A stretch of 41,816 nt of DNA from Bacteroides sp. SM23_62_1 (GTDB lineage: Bacteria > Bacteroidota > Bacteroidia > Bacteroidales > SM23-62). The notes beneath the pieces were generated by a model that was not told the DNA's origin, ran no database searches, and worked only from the letters and a program-made list of their open reading frames with translations. This document shows positions 31,630 through 40,528 of the stretch, piece by piece; the stretch's first letter is position 1; each line of letters starts with the position of its first letter. Where the stretch lies: the NCBI GenBank assembly GCA_001304505.1, contig LJUQ01000008.1, positions 1-41,816 of the forward strand, read 5' to 3'. Made by a program: the position numbers and the translations under genes.

Positions 31630-34002
31630 TCACTCATATCTCAGACTCTCGGCCGGATTACGTGTTGCGGCATAGAGTGTCTGGTAAAGAATGGTTATGA
31701 AGGATAGTACAAATACAAACAATCCTGTTAGGATATAAAGTTTTGGCCCGACTTCAATCCTGGATGAAAAACCTTTTAACATCACTTTTATTAGTAATAT
31801 AGATAGTGGTGTAGAAATAATAAAAGCTATGATAACTAATTTCAGGAATTCAGCATTAATAATTAATAATATGCGTCTGATGCTAGCACCCATCGCTTTC
31901 CTGATACCTATTTCTTTTGTTTTTTGCTCGGTCATAAAAGTGGAAAGTCCAAATAGGCCCAGACAGGAAATAAAAATGCCAAAAATTGTAAAGTAAAAGA
32001 TAAGTCTGCCTGCAGTATCCATAGCATCTGAAATAGGATCAAGATAATCCTCCATGTGAAAATAAATGAAAGGATAATAAGGATTAAATTTTTCGTGTGA
32101 TGCTTCAATATAATTAAGTGTAACAGACTTATTTGAATCTTTCATTTTTATGAAAATATAGTTTCCAACCTTTTCAAAAGGCAGGATTAAATTTTCTCCA
32201 CCCAGTTTCACAGGAAATGACATAAAATTTTCAACAACTCCAATAATAGTATAGGACTCTTCAGCTAGATAAAAAATTTTTCCGACAGGATCATCCAGTT
32301 CCAGTTTGCTTGTCACAGCTTCATTTACAATAATTTTATTAACAGTGTCGGTGGGATATTCTGGTGAATAGAATCTTCCTTCTGTAAGTTTGATATCGAA
32401 TGTGTTCAGAAAGTCATAACTGACCAGGATTATTCTTGCCAGATCATTAATATCTTCTGATTTTAATCCCCAGGTTACCTCTCCTAAGTCAACATATACA
32501 GGAATATGTGATCCCGAGGTAACTGAAATTATATCAGGATTTGCAAGTAGTTCCTGTTTGAGATAGAAATAATTTTTTCCCAGTTCGTTACTCACGGGCA
32601 GATAAATGATATTCTCACGGTTTACTCCGATATTTGAGGTCTGCAAATATTTAAATTGGAGAAAAGTTACAATTGTTGCAACGATAAAACCGATTGTAAA
32701 GGTGAACTGGACAACAACGAGCACTTTTCTCAACCGGCCACCTCTCGAACCTGTTACCATTGTTTTTTTTAAAACGTCTACGGATTTAAAAGAGGAGAGG
32801 AAAAATGCAGGATAACTCCCCGCAATCAATCCTGTCAGAAGCATAAGTAAAATCAGGAGAATAAGAAAGTAGGGATTTGAAAGATTTAATGTTAATTCTG
32901 TTCCCAGTAGCTTATTAAATGAAGGTAATATGATATCAACAGCCAGGATTGCAATATTGATTGAAAGAAATGCCATGAACATGGTTTCGCCGATAAACTG
33001 CCTGATCAGCTGGCGGCGGGAAGCACCCACAACTTTTCTGATACCTACCTCTTTTGTTCGAGTTAAAAACCGGGCCGTCGAAAGGTTCATGAAGTTGATG
33101 CAGGCTATAATCAGGATCAGGAGGGCCAGGATTGAAAAGATAAGCACAACATAGAAACCACGTCCTTCCCCAAAAAAGCGCATTCTGGCAAATGGTAAAA
33201 GTTTCTGCACCACGAAAATATCTGAGTCAAAACGCGCTGAAAAAAAATCCGGTAATTGATCACTTAATTTTTTATATTCCTCAGGGTTATTCAGCAAAAG
33301 AAAAGTGAAATACGGATTTCCTTCATATCTATTAATATCCCTGCCCAGCTCTGCCAGAAATGAAAATGGTACCAGGAAGTCGAATAAAATGGTTGAATTT
33401 TCAGGATATTCATCAACAATTCCAGTTACCTTAAATTCATATTTTTGGTTTATCCGGATGATCTGATCCATTGGATCTTCTTCTCCAAAATATTTTTCGG
33501 CCATTTCTTTTGTCAGGACAATCGAGTAAGGTTCTTTCAGCGCGGATTGCGGATCTCCTTTTAATAGTGGGAAACTGAATACATTAAAAATCGTTGAATC
33601 AGCTGCATCCACCCCATTCTCAATAAATTTCATTTCCTCCAGGGAGGTCTGATTATCACTGCTGTCATTAATTGGTGGATAATATGATAATAACAGTTCT
33701 CCAACCGCAGTAACTCTCACAGCTTCTTTAACTTCCGGAAAACCTTCTTTCAGAGCCCCGGCAAAAGCACCACCGCTTCTGTCAGTAGTATATTCACCGG
33801 TGCCCAGGTCCATGGTTTGCTGAACAAGAAATATATTTTTAATGTTTTCATGGAACCTGTCATAGGTGACTTCTTTCCATACCCAGATTAAAATAAGCAA
33901 TGAACAGGTTACACCAATCGATAGACCAAGAAGATTAATGACAGAATATATTTTGTTTCTGATAAGGATCCTGAGTGTCGTTTTGAGTATATTTTTAAAC
34001 AT
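31630..34002 (-). CDS. FtsX/MacB-type ABC permease (790 aa)
   Basis: A second double-FtsX permease, distantly paralogous to the 28886-31324 gene. It has an N-terminal span (YSVINLLGLSIGVTCSLLIL), a MacB-like periplasmic domain, a three-span FtsX block with TRTKEVGIRKVVGASRRQLI, then a second set with EQKTKEIGIRKAMGAS, and ends AATRNPAESLRYE. No ATPase is fused. It is the first gene of the minus-strand pair and is divergent from the sigma-54 regulator gene, 535 bp away. Members of this type are often controlled by an adjacent NtrC-like regulator and kinase, as the layout here suggests. Confidence 0.9.
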   Translation of the reverse strand: MFKNILKTTLRILIRNKIYSVINLLGLSIGVTCSLLILIWVWKEVTYDRFHENIKNIFLVQQTMDLGTGEYTTDRSGGAFAGALKEGFPEVKEAVRVTAVGELLLSYYPPINDSSDNQTSLEEMKFIENGVDAADSTIFNVFSFPLLKGDPQSALKEPYSIVLTKEMAEKYFGEEDPMDQIIRINQKYEFKVTGIVDEYPENSTILFDFLVPFSFLAELGRDINRYEGNPYFTFLLLNNPEEYKKLSDQLPDFFSARFDSDIFVVQKLLPFARMRFFGEGRGFYVVLIFSILALLILIIACINFMNLSTARFLTRTKEVGIRKVVGASRRQLIRQFIGETMFMAFLSINIAILAVDIILPSFNKLLGTELTLNLSNPYFLILLILLMLLTGLIAGSYPAFFLSSFKSVDVLKKTMVTGSRGGRLRKVLVVVQFTFTIGFIVATIVTFLQFKYLQTSNIGVNRENIIYLPVSNELGKNYFYLKQELLANPDIISVTSGSHIPVYVDLGEVTWGLKSEDINDLARIILVSYDFLNTFDIKLTEGRFYSPEYPTDTVNKIIVNEAVTSKLELDDPVGKIFYLAEESYTIIGVVENFMSFPVKLGGENLILPFEKVGNYIFIKMKDSNKSVTLNYIEASHEKFNPYYPFIYFHMEDYLDPISDAMDTAGRLIFYFTIFGIFISCLGLFGLSTFMTEQKTKEIGIRKAMGASIRRILLIINAEFLKLVIIAFIISTPLSILLIKVMLKGFSSRIEVGPKLYILTGLFVFVLSFITILYQTLYAATRNPAESLRYE

Positions 34003-34229
34003 TATTCAAAATTTAGTATGTGACTATAATCCGATTATGATGAGGATGTTTTTAATTAAGAATTTGTAAGTTCCATCAGGGCATATCTCGCAAATACATT
34101 TTTATGAATACCCTGTTTGATCAATTACAAAATATGTTAATCCTGATAGCTCAAACTTTATACCACTCATCTTAAGATAAACTAAATCAATGATATACAT
34201 AGAATAGTCAAAATGTTTATGTTCAAACA

Positions 34230-34260
34230 TGGACAAATAATTGTCCATTTTTGGACAATT
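34230..34260. promoter_or_regulatory. candidate operator: three TGGACAA half-sites at 11-bp steps
   Basis: TGGACAA (34230), TTGTCCA (34241, inverted) and TGGACAA (34252) are separated by 4-bp AT spacers. The last two extend to a perfect AATTGTCCA/TGGACAATT stem. The 11-bp phasing puts all three on one face of the helix. It lies between the permease gene and the divergent regulator gene. Confidence 0.5.
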
Positions 34261-34414
34261 TTGTATTTTCGTGAATCGTGAGTTGTGAGTCGTGAAATGT
34301 TTACGCAGCAAACATTCGCGAACGGGTTGTAATTATTGCTCTATGGAAGCTAATAATAGTGATAGAAAATTTGCATAACTTAAGTGTCACTGAAAAAACA
34401 GGTAATCGAAAACT

Positions 34415-34476
34415 GAAAATCCCGATTTTCTGTAATCAGCCTGAGGCTGATGCTTAGAAATTCGAGGATCCTCGAA
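34415..34476. repeat. three consecutive perfect palindromes
   Basis: GAAAATC-CC-GATTTTC (34415-34430), ATCAGCCT-G-AGGCTGAT (34435-34451) and TTCGAGGATCCTCGAA (34461-34476) follow one another within 62 bp, ending about 60 bp before the regulator start. They differ in sequence, so they are not copies of one site. They could form stem-loops in the leader or be repetitive DNA. The rest of the 34003-34537 gap holds the operator-like site and a GTGAATCGTGAGTTGTGAGT direct repeat, and no gene. Confidence 0.7.
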
Positions 34477-34537
34477 ATGTTGACGGAATCAAAGATACCG
34501 ACCATTTCGGGACTGAAAACCGAATACTATTCTCGCA

Positions 34538-35908
34538 ATGAATAAGGGTAATATCCTGATTATTGATGATGATCCCTATATACTTCTTTCAGTGACTACA
34601 CTGCTGGAACAGTATTACAGTACTGTACGTTCCTTAAAGGATCCTGCACTGATTCCTTCTGAACTCAGTGAAACAGCGTGGGATGTGATTTTGCTTGACA
34701 TGAATTTTAAGCCGGGTGATACTTCAGGAGAAGAAGGTTTACAATGGCTGGAAAAAATGCTGACAGATGCTCCTTCATTAAATATCATTGTCATCACTGC
34801 CTATGGGGATGTCGATGTTGCTGTCCGGGCAATGAAATTGGGTGCTATTGATTTTATTGTTAAACCCTGGCAAAATGAAAAATTGGTCAGCACCGTCTCT
34901 GCAGCATTTAAATTAAGCCAGTCAAAGAAGAAAGTTCATCAACTGCAGTTACAGAAATCAATTTTAAGCTCCACAATAGATTTTCAGTATTCGGATATTA
35001 TTGGTAATTCTCCGGCCATAAAACAGGTAATAAAGGATATTGAAAAGGTGGCAGGAACGGATGTCAATGTATTGATTCTCGGGGAGAATGGTACCGGTAA
35101 GGAGCTGGTAGCCAGAGAAATACATCGTAAATCAGAGAGGAAGGAAGAAGTGTTTGTTAATGTTGATCTGGGTTCACTTTCTGAATCACTATTTGAAAGT
35201 GAACTATTTGGTCATCAGAAGGGGGCATATACTGATGCTACCGAAGACAGGGTAGGGAGGTTTGAAGCTGCATCCGGTGGGACACTTTTTCTAGATGAGA
35301 TTGGCAACCTGACATTGCAGCTACAATCAAAGTTATTATCTGCACTTCAGAACAGGAAAATATTTCGTGTTGGCAGTAACAGGTCCATTGAAGTGGATAT
35401 CAGGTTGATATGTGCGACAAACCGATCTCTCAAACAAATGGTTTCACAGGGTGCCTTCAGGCAGGATTTGTTGTACAGAATTAATACCGTGGAAATTGAA
35501 ATACCTCCATTGCGAAAAAGGCAGGAAGATATCCCTATGCTGGCAAACTATTACCTGTCAATTTTTAAAAGGAAATACAGAAAAGATAAATTGAAGCTTC
35601 CCAATGAAGTCATTATGAGGTTACAGCGTTACGAATGGCCCGGTAATATCAGGGAACTACGGCATGCTATTGAGCGGGCGATTATTATGAGTGATGGTCA
35701 TGCCCTAAGGCAAGCAGATTTTCAGTTTTTAGTCAGTGAAGGATCTCAGGAATTTGTAAATGACGATTATGACCTGGATAATTTAGAAAAATGGGCCATT
35801 GACAGCTGTTTGAAAAAATATGGGGGTAATGTATCCAAAGCTGCAATTGAATTAGGTTTAACCCGCGGTTCATTGTACCGTCGTATGCAGAAATATGGTT
35901 TACAATAA
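34538..35908 (+). CDS. NtrC-family sigma-54-dependent response regulator
   Basis: A 456-residue transcription activator. The receiver domain (1-125) has Asp-54 as phospho-acceptor (ILLDMNF) and the D10-D11-D12 acidic pocket. The AAA+ domain (about 150-385) has Walker A GENGTGKE, Walker B GGTLFLDEIGN and the sigma-54 contact loop written GAYTDA in place of the usual GAFTGA. A Fis-type helix-turn-helix ends the protein (GNVSKAAIELGLTRGSLYRR). It would bind upstream DNA and open sigma-54 promoters when phosphorylated by the kinase encoded next, whose start overlaps it by 14 bp. Likely targets are the divergent permease genes; no clear sigma-54 promoter was found by eye. Confidence 0.93.
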   Translation: MNKGNILIIDDDPYILLSVTTLLEQYYSTVRSLKDPALIPSELSETAWDVILLDMNFKPGDTSGEEGLQWLEKMLTDAPSLNIIVITAYGDVDVAVRAMKLGAIDFIVKPWQNEKLVSTVSAAFKLSQSKKKVHQLQLQKSILSSTIDFQYSDIIGNSPAIKQVIKDIEKVAGTDVNVLILGENGTGKELVAREIHRKSERKEEVFVNVDLGSLSESLFESELFGHQKGAYTDATEDRVGRFEAASGGTLFLDEIGNLTLQLQSKLLSALQNRKIFRVGSNRSIEVDIRLICATNRSLKQMVSQGAFRQDLLYRINTVEIEIPPLRKRQEDIPMLANYYLSIFKRKYRKDKLKLPNEVIMRLQRYEWPGNIRELRHAIERAIIMSDGHALRQADFQFLVSEGSQEFVNDDYDLDNLEKWAIDSCLKKYGGNVSKAAIELGLTRGSLYRRMQKYGLQ

Positions 35909-37232
35909 TTTCAGATTAAATATTGTTATCAGGATTCTCCTGATTTTTATTATTCTGGCAATCACTGCATATTGGATAACAGGTGGTCACTACCTCAGGA
36001 CAGCCTATGCCGGTATATTAATTATTCTCCTGCTGGTAGAACTATTTATTTACATCGACAGATTAAACAGGAATCTGGCTAATTTTTTTTCTTCGATACT
36101 GGCTGATGATTATTCTGTTCATCTGAGTGATTTCAGGAAAGGTCGCTCATTTAAGAGACTTTATGAAATTCTTAATGCGATCAATCAAAAAATGAAGTTT
36201 CTCAGTAAGGAAAGAGAAACCCGGAGTCAGTATCTTGGGAGCCTGATTGAACAATCTGGTGTTGGTATTCTTTCTATAGACATGCGGGGAAAAATTCACC
36301 TGGTCAATAAGGCTTTCAGGGATCTGCTTGGAATGCAAAGAGCCACTACAGGATTAAATCTGGGCGATCTGTCAAAGGAATTTTTGAATATTATACATGA
36401 TATCCGTCCGGGTGAACATCAATTGATAAGGTGGATTGTTGATAACACAGAAAAACCATTCTCTTTTCAGGTTTCACGCTTTAAGATCGAAGATCAAACC
36501 TTCATTCTTGTTTCAGTCCATGATATCAGGGCAGAGCTTGATGAAAAGGAACTGGAAGCATGGCAAAAACTGATCAGGGTATTAACCCATGAGATTATGA
36601 ACTCTGTCACGCCGGTTGTTTCACTTAGTAACTCCCTTCATGACCTTCTGAATAAAAATGACAAAATGATTTCTGATGACAAATTAAAAAATCGCCTTTC
36701 AGATGGTTTACATGCGATTATTGACAGGAGTTCCGGTTTAATGAAGTTTACATCTGCATACCAGAATCTGACGCGGATCCCTGTTCCAAAAATTCAGGAT
36801 ATACATTCCAGTGACTTCCTGACTAAGATAAGCACCCTGTACCAGGCTGAAATAGAGGGTAAAAAAATTAGTTTCTCAGTAAAGTATGCAGGAAAACCAG
36901 AGCAATTTAAGGGTGACCCTGATCTGCTTGAACAGGTTATAATCAACCTGATCAGAAATGCGGCTGATGCCGTTGAAGGCAGGCCTGATCCCAGGATCAA
37001 CCTGGTTGTGGAAGAAAAACCAGGCTACCAGATAAGGATTCTGGTAGAAGATAATGGAGCAGGAATGGATACCGGAACACTCGATAAGATATTTGTACCT
37101 TTTTTTTCAACCAAGTCTAGCGGTACAGGTATAGGACTCAGTTTGTCACGGCAGATTATCATGATGCATAAAGGGAGTATTGAAGTTGCTTCTGCCGAGG
37201 GTAAAGGGAGTGTTTTCGAGGTGTTGCTTTAG
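35895..37232 (+). CDS. NtrB-like sensor histidine kinase with PAS domain
   Basis: A 445-residue membrane kinase. Two spans near residues 10-28 and 38-54 lead to a linker, a PAS domain (about 115-210, GILSIDMRGKIHLVNKAF) and a kinase core: the phospho-His is His-232 in RVLTHEIMNSVTP, the N box is NLIRNAADAV, and the ATP lid is VEDNGAGMD with GTGIGLSLSRQII. The loop between the two spans is very short, so the input is probably in the membrane or cytoplasm. The ATG at 35895 overlaps the regulator gene by 14 bp, showing translational coupling. The pair forms a classic two-component system. Confidence 0.92.
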   Translation: MVYNNFRLNIVIRILLIFIILAITAYWITGGHYLRTAYAGILIILLLVELFIYIDRLNRNLANFFSSILADDYSVHLSDFRKGRSFKRLYEILNAINQKMKFLSKERETRSQYLGSLIEQSGVGILSIDMRGKIHLVNKAFRDLLGMQRATTGLNLGDLSKEFLNIIHDIRPGEHQLIRWIVDNTEKPFSFQVSRFKIEDQTFILVSVHDIRAELDEKELEAWQKLIRVLTHEIMNSVTPVVSLSNSLHDLLNKNDKMISDDKLKNRLSDGLHAIIDRSSGLMKFTSAYQNLTRIPVPKIQDIHSSDFLTKISTLYQAEIEGKKISFSVKYAGKPEQFKGDPDLLEQVIINLIRNAADAVEGRPDPRINLVVEEKPGYQIRILVEDNGAGMDTGTLDKIFVPFFSTKSSGTGIGLSLSRQIIMMHKGSIEVASAEGKGSVFEVLL

Positions 37233-37282
37233 CATGGAGCAGGGAGTAAGGAGTAAGATTAGATAACAAAAATATCAATTGC

Positions 37283-37416
37283 CGTCAACTTCAGCTGACG
37301 TAGTGTGAGTCCTGGGTTGCGGGAAAAAGTTGTGCCGGTTTACAGGCTGAGTCATTATTTACCAGTCAAAATAAGTGTAATGTCATCCCTTGGTCGCTTC
37401 GTTACTTCGGAATGAC
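37283..37416. repeat. REP-like hairpins between kinase and mannanase genes
   Basis: CGTCAACTTCAGCTGACG (37283-37300) is an imperfect hairpin. GTCATCCC (37382-37389) faces GGAATGAC (37409-37416). They fill much of the 256-bp gap and look like ordinary intergenic repeats; no gene is seen. Confidence 0.5.
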
Positions 37417-37488
37417 CTGTATTATACGACGAGCTGGTAATGAGACTAATAATAGAATTATAGATTTTATCATAAATAAATAATTACG

Positions 37489-38628
37489 ATGAAAACACAA
37501 ACCATTAAATCATTTGCACTCATTTTTACTATTCTCATTTGTGGATGTGCCAGGGAAAAGAAGGCTAAATATCTGACGACTGGTGATACCTTAACAGGTC
37601 CCTGCGATACGCTTGCCACAGCGGAGACAAAATCATTATATAAAAATCTGAAGGAACTGGCAAAGACTAAAGTATTATTCGGCCATCAGGATGACCTGGC
37701 GTATGGCGTATACTGGTGGGAAGAACCAGGGAGATCAGATGTAAAGGAATCATCCGGTTCATATCCTGCTGTCTATGGCTGGGAAATAGGAAATATTGCT
37801 GGAGAAAGAAATTTAGACAGTGTATCTTTTGACAAGATGAAAATATGGATAAGGGAGGGTTATGAGAGGGGAGGTATAATCACGATCAGCTGGCATGAAC
37901 ATAATCCGGCGACTGGTGGAACAACATGGGATACAAGCGGGAGGGCACCATCCAGAATACTTCCCGGTGGTAGTAAACATGAATTCTGGAAACAGAATCT
38001 GGATATGGTAGCAGAATTTATGCTGGATTTGAAAGGTCCGGACGGCGAGCCAATACCTGTTGTCTTCAGGCCATATCATGAGCATACGGGTTCCTGGTTC
38101 TGGTGGGGGGCAGGATCATGCACACCCGATGAATATAAACAGCTCTGGCAATTTACAGTACATTATCTAAGGGATGAAAAAAATGTACATAACCTGCTAT
38201 ATGCCTATTCAACAGATTTTATTGGTACAGAAAAAGAATATCTTGAACGATATCCGGGGAATGAATACATAGATATCCTGGGTTTTGATGATTACCGTAC
38301 GGTGAGAAACCATAAGTCGGCCGATCAGACAATAAAGGAAATACATACAGTTGTTGACATTGCAAAAAGATTTAATAAGATCCCTGCATGGACAGAAACC
38401 GGGCTGGAATCCATTCCTGATCCCGAATGGTGGACAGGGTCATTGCTTAGCAGGATAAAGGCTGATACTATCACCTGCCAGATAGCATGGGTATTGGTCT
38501 GGAGGAATGCACGGACGGACCACCATTACGCTCCCTTCGAAGGCCACCCGTCTGCTGCTGATTTTACAAGGTTCCGGGAGGATCCGTGCATCATGTTTGA
38601 AAATGATTTACCTGACTTGTACCACTGA
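37489..38628 (+). CDS. GH26 beta-mannanase, lipoprotein
   Basis: A 379-residue glycoside hydrolase. The lipobox is ICGC (Cys-20), so it should be anchored in a membrane. The GH26 hallmarks are intact: KVLFGHQDDLAYG near residue 61, the acid/base Glu-198 in FRPYHEHTGSWFWW, and the nucleophile Glu-303 in AWTETGLES. The WGAG segment after the acid/base is also typical. It would cleave beta-1,4-mannan internally or release mannobiose. The next gene encodes a 2-epimerase that acts on mannobiose in known pathways, supporting a mannan role. A GCTGCCGG hairpin lies downstream. Confidence 0.93.
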   Translation: MKTQTIKSFALIFTILICGCAREKKAKYLTTGDTLTGPCDTLATAETKSLYKNLKELAKTKVLFGHQDDLAYGVYWWEEPGRSDVKESSGSYPAVYGWEIGNIAGERNLDSVSFDKMKIWIREGYERGGIITISWHEHNPATGGTTWDTSGRAPSRILPGGSKHEFWKQNLDMVAEFMLDLKGPDGEPIPVVFRPYHEHTGSWFWWGAGSCTPDEYKQLWQFTVHYLRDEKNVHNLLYAYSTDFIGTEKEYLERYPGNEYIDILGFDDYRTVRNHKSADQTIKEIHTVVDIAKRFNKIPAWTETGLESIPDPEWWTGSLLSRIKADTITCQIAWVLVWRNARTDHHYAPFEGHPSAADFTRFREDPCIMFENDLPDLYH

Positions 38629-38795
38629 TATAGAAAATATGATCAGGTTAGGAAAGGGTCACAGGGTCGCAATTGTCGCAAGTATGAGGTGTAAGTGGTG
38701 AGTATGGTTTCAGGTTGTTCTGGATATTGGATTTGATTTAGAAAGTATAATAATTGTGTGGGTGTAAAATAAAATTTAGAGAATGCGAAAAAGTT

Positions 38796-38818
38796 GCTGC
38801 CGGTTTTTAACCGGCAGC
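38796..38818. repeat. CCGG hairpin, copy 3
   Basis: GCTGCCGGTT (38796-38805), TTT, AACCGGCAGC (38809-38818) is a perfect 10-bp stem followed by TTTATC. It could help end the GH26 transcript. A further imperfect copy (GGTCCGGTTGGAGACCGAACC) lies near 40283 in the 40123-40528 gap. Confidence 0.7.
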
Positions 38819-38913
38819 TTTATCAGCAATGGATGAAACTGTGAAATCCGGATTCCAACCGGACCTTCAGGTTCTTTTAGAATATATGGTTACAAAAGAA
38901 ATATCATTCTACG

Positions 38914-40122
38914 ATGAACATCAAGCTCAACACTCTGAAAGAAGAACTGGAAGCACATGTAAAAGAAAAGATACTTCCTTTCTGGATGACCAGGATGGTG
39001 GATCATAAAAATGGAGGATTCTACGGATGGGCAACAAATGATGGGAAAATAATACATGATGCAAACAAAGGTGCCGTATTGAATACAAGAATTTTGTGGA
39101 CATTTTCAGCAGCCTACAGGTTCTTAGGGGATGACCTTTATCTTGAGATGGCAGAACGGTCATGGGAATACCTGGAAAATTTTTTTGCTGATAAGAAATA
39201 TGGCGGCATTTACTGGATGCTTAACTATAAGGGTAAGCCGATTCAGGCTAAAAAGCAGATTTATGCTCTGGCATTTGCCATTTACGCAGCTTCAGAATAT
39301 TATAACGCAACAGGCAATCCATGTGCTCTCGAACTGGCCCTTGATTTATTTAATAAAGTTGAACATTATAGTTTTGATCCAAAACAAAATGGGTATTTCG
39401 AAGCCTTCAGCCGGCACTGGAAATTGCTCGAAGACTTGAGACTGAGCGATAAAGATGTCAACGAAACAAAAACTTTAAATACCCATCTCCATCTTTTAGA
39501 AGCTTACACGAGATTGTCATCGATACATGACAACAGTTTTATGAATGAAAAACTTGTTAATCTTATCAATCTGTTCATTGAACGAATGATTAATTACCGG
39601 CGGCATCATTTAAATATGTTTTTCGATGATAACTGGAATTTAAGATCCAAACTTATCTCCTACGGTCATGATATAGAAGCAAGCTGGCTATTAATGGAAG
39701 CGGCTGAAGTTACCGGCAGCAAGATATTGATCGAGAAATGCAGCAAAATAAGCTGTGATATTGCAGAAACCGTTTTAAATAATGCTGTGGCAGATGATGG
39801 ATCGCTCTATTATGAAGTGACAGAAGAAGAAAGACTTGATGATGACAGGCACTGGTGGCCCCAGGCTGAAGCAATGGTAGGATTTATGAATGCTTACCAG
39901 CATACGGGTGATGAAAAATATATTAATGCAATACTACAAGTGTGGGAATTCATAAAACAGTATATCATTCACCCGGAATATGGGGAATGGTATTTCAGGA
40001 TTAATAATAAATACCAGCCATATCATGAAGAGGAATTTGCCGGCCCCTGGAAAGGCCCTTATCATAACGGGAGAATGTGTTTTGAGATGATAAGGAGGAT
40101 TAATAAATTGCAGCAAAAATAA
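38914..40122 (+). CDS. cellobiose/mannobiose 2-epimerase (AGE superfamily)
   Basis: A 402-residue cytoplasmic enzyme with an (alpha/alpha)6 barrel. It starts with the KEELEAHVKEKILPFW helix and has the NGGFYGW motif, LNTRILWTFSAAYR, the conserved His-containing SYGHDIEASWL, DRHWWPQAEAMVG and the C-terminal FAGPWKGPYHNGRMCFEM. These fit the cellobiose 2-epimerase group better than N-acylglucosamine 2-epimerase. It would convert beta-1,4-mannobiose to mannosyl-glucose, the step before mannosylglucose phosphorylase (GH130), which is not in the window. It follows the mannanase gene on the same strand but after 285 bp, so it may have its own promoter. Confidence 0.9.
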   Translation: MNIKLNTLKEELEAHVKEKILPFWMTRMVDHKNGGFYGWATNDGKIIHDANKGAVLNTRILWTFSAAYRFLGDDLYLEMAERSWEYLENFFADKKYGGIYWMLNYKGKPIQAKKQIYALAFAIYAASEYYNATGNPCALELALDLFNKVEHYSFDPKQNGYFEAFSRHWKLLEDLRLSDKDVNETKTLNTHLHLLEAYTRLSSIHDNSFMNEKLVNLINLFIERMINYRRHHLNMFFDDNWNLRSKLISYGHDIEASWLLMEAAEVTGSKILIEKCSKISCDIAETVLNNAVADDGSLYYEVTEEERLDDDRHWWPQAEAMVGFMNAYQHTGDEKYINAILQVWEFIKQYIIHPEYGEWYFRINNKYQPYHEEEFAGPWKGPYHNGRMCFEMIRRINKLQQK

Positions 40123-40528
40123 ATTGTTTAATGGTTAAATTGTTTCTGGCTGATAACTATTTTCTACTTATTGGCCAGGCAAGTGGATCCGGTTTTATTC
40201 AACGATGCAATCTTGATACGGTTGCCCCCTTTCCTCTCAGGTCCAATTGGCAAACTTAACTGTAGTCATCAACGCTAATTAGGTCCGGTTGGAGACCGAA
40301 CCCACTCAAAAGAAGTTCACATAAAAAGCTCACAACCATTAATTAAACAATACACAAATTTTATAAAAACATTTGGACGATACAATTGACACCCTGCACC
40401 CTGCTTATTTAGATCAGATTAAAATTGTTGATAATTTTTAATATATCGTCTGAAAATTAAAAGGGAACCCATATTGCATTTGTATTTTTGCTTTTCTTCG
40501 TGTTGAAACCAAATAATATCATTACGTT
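40123..40528. other. intergenic stretch with repeats and a possible promoter box
   Basis: This 406-bp gap has no gene. It contains an imperfect CCGGTTGG hairpin (about 40283-40303), a CACCCTGCACCCTGC direct repeat near 40390, and TATTTTTG at 40483-40490, which matches the Bacteroidota -7 consensus TAnnTTTG about 40 bp before the next start codon. A matching -33 box was not found. Confidence 0.4.

Noticed and set aside
34003-34537. A sigma-54 (-24/-12) promoter for the permease or regulator genes
   Set aside because: No GG-N10-GC pair of good quality was found on either strand; one near 34325 has the wrong spacing by one base.
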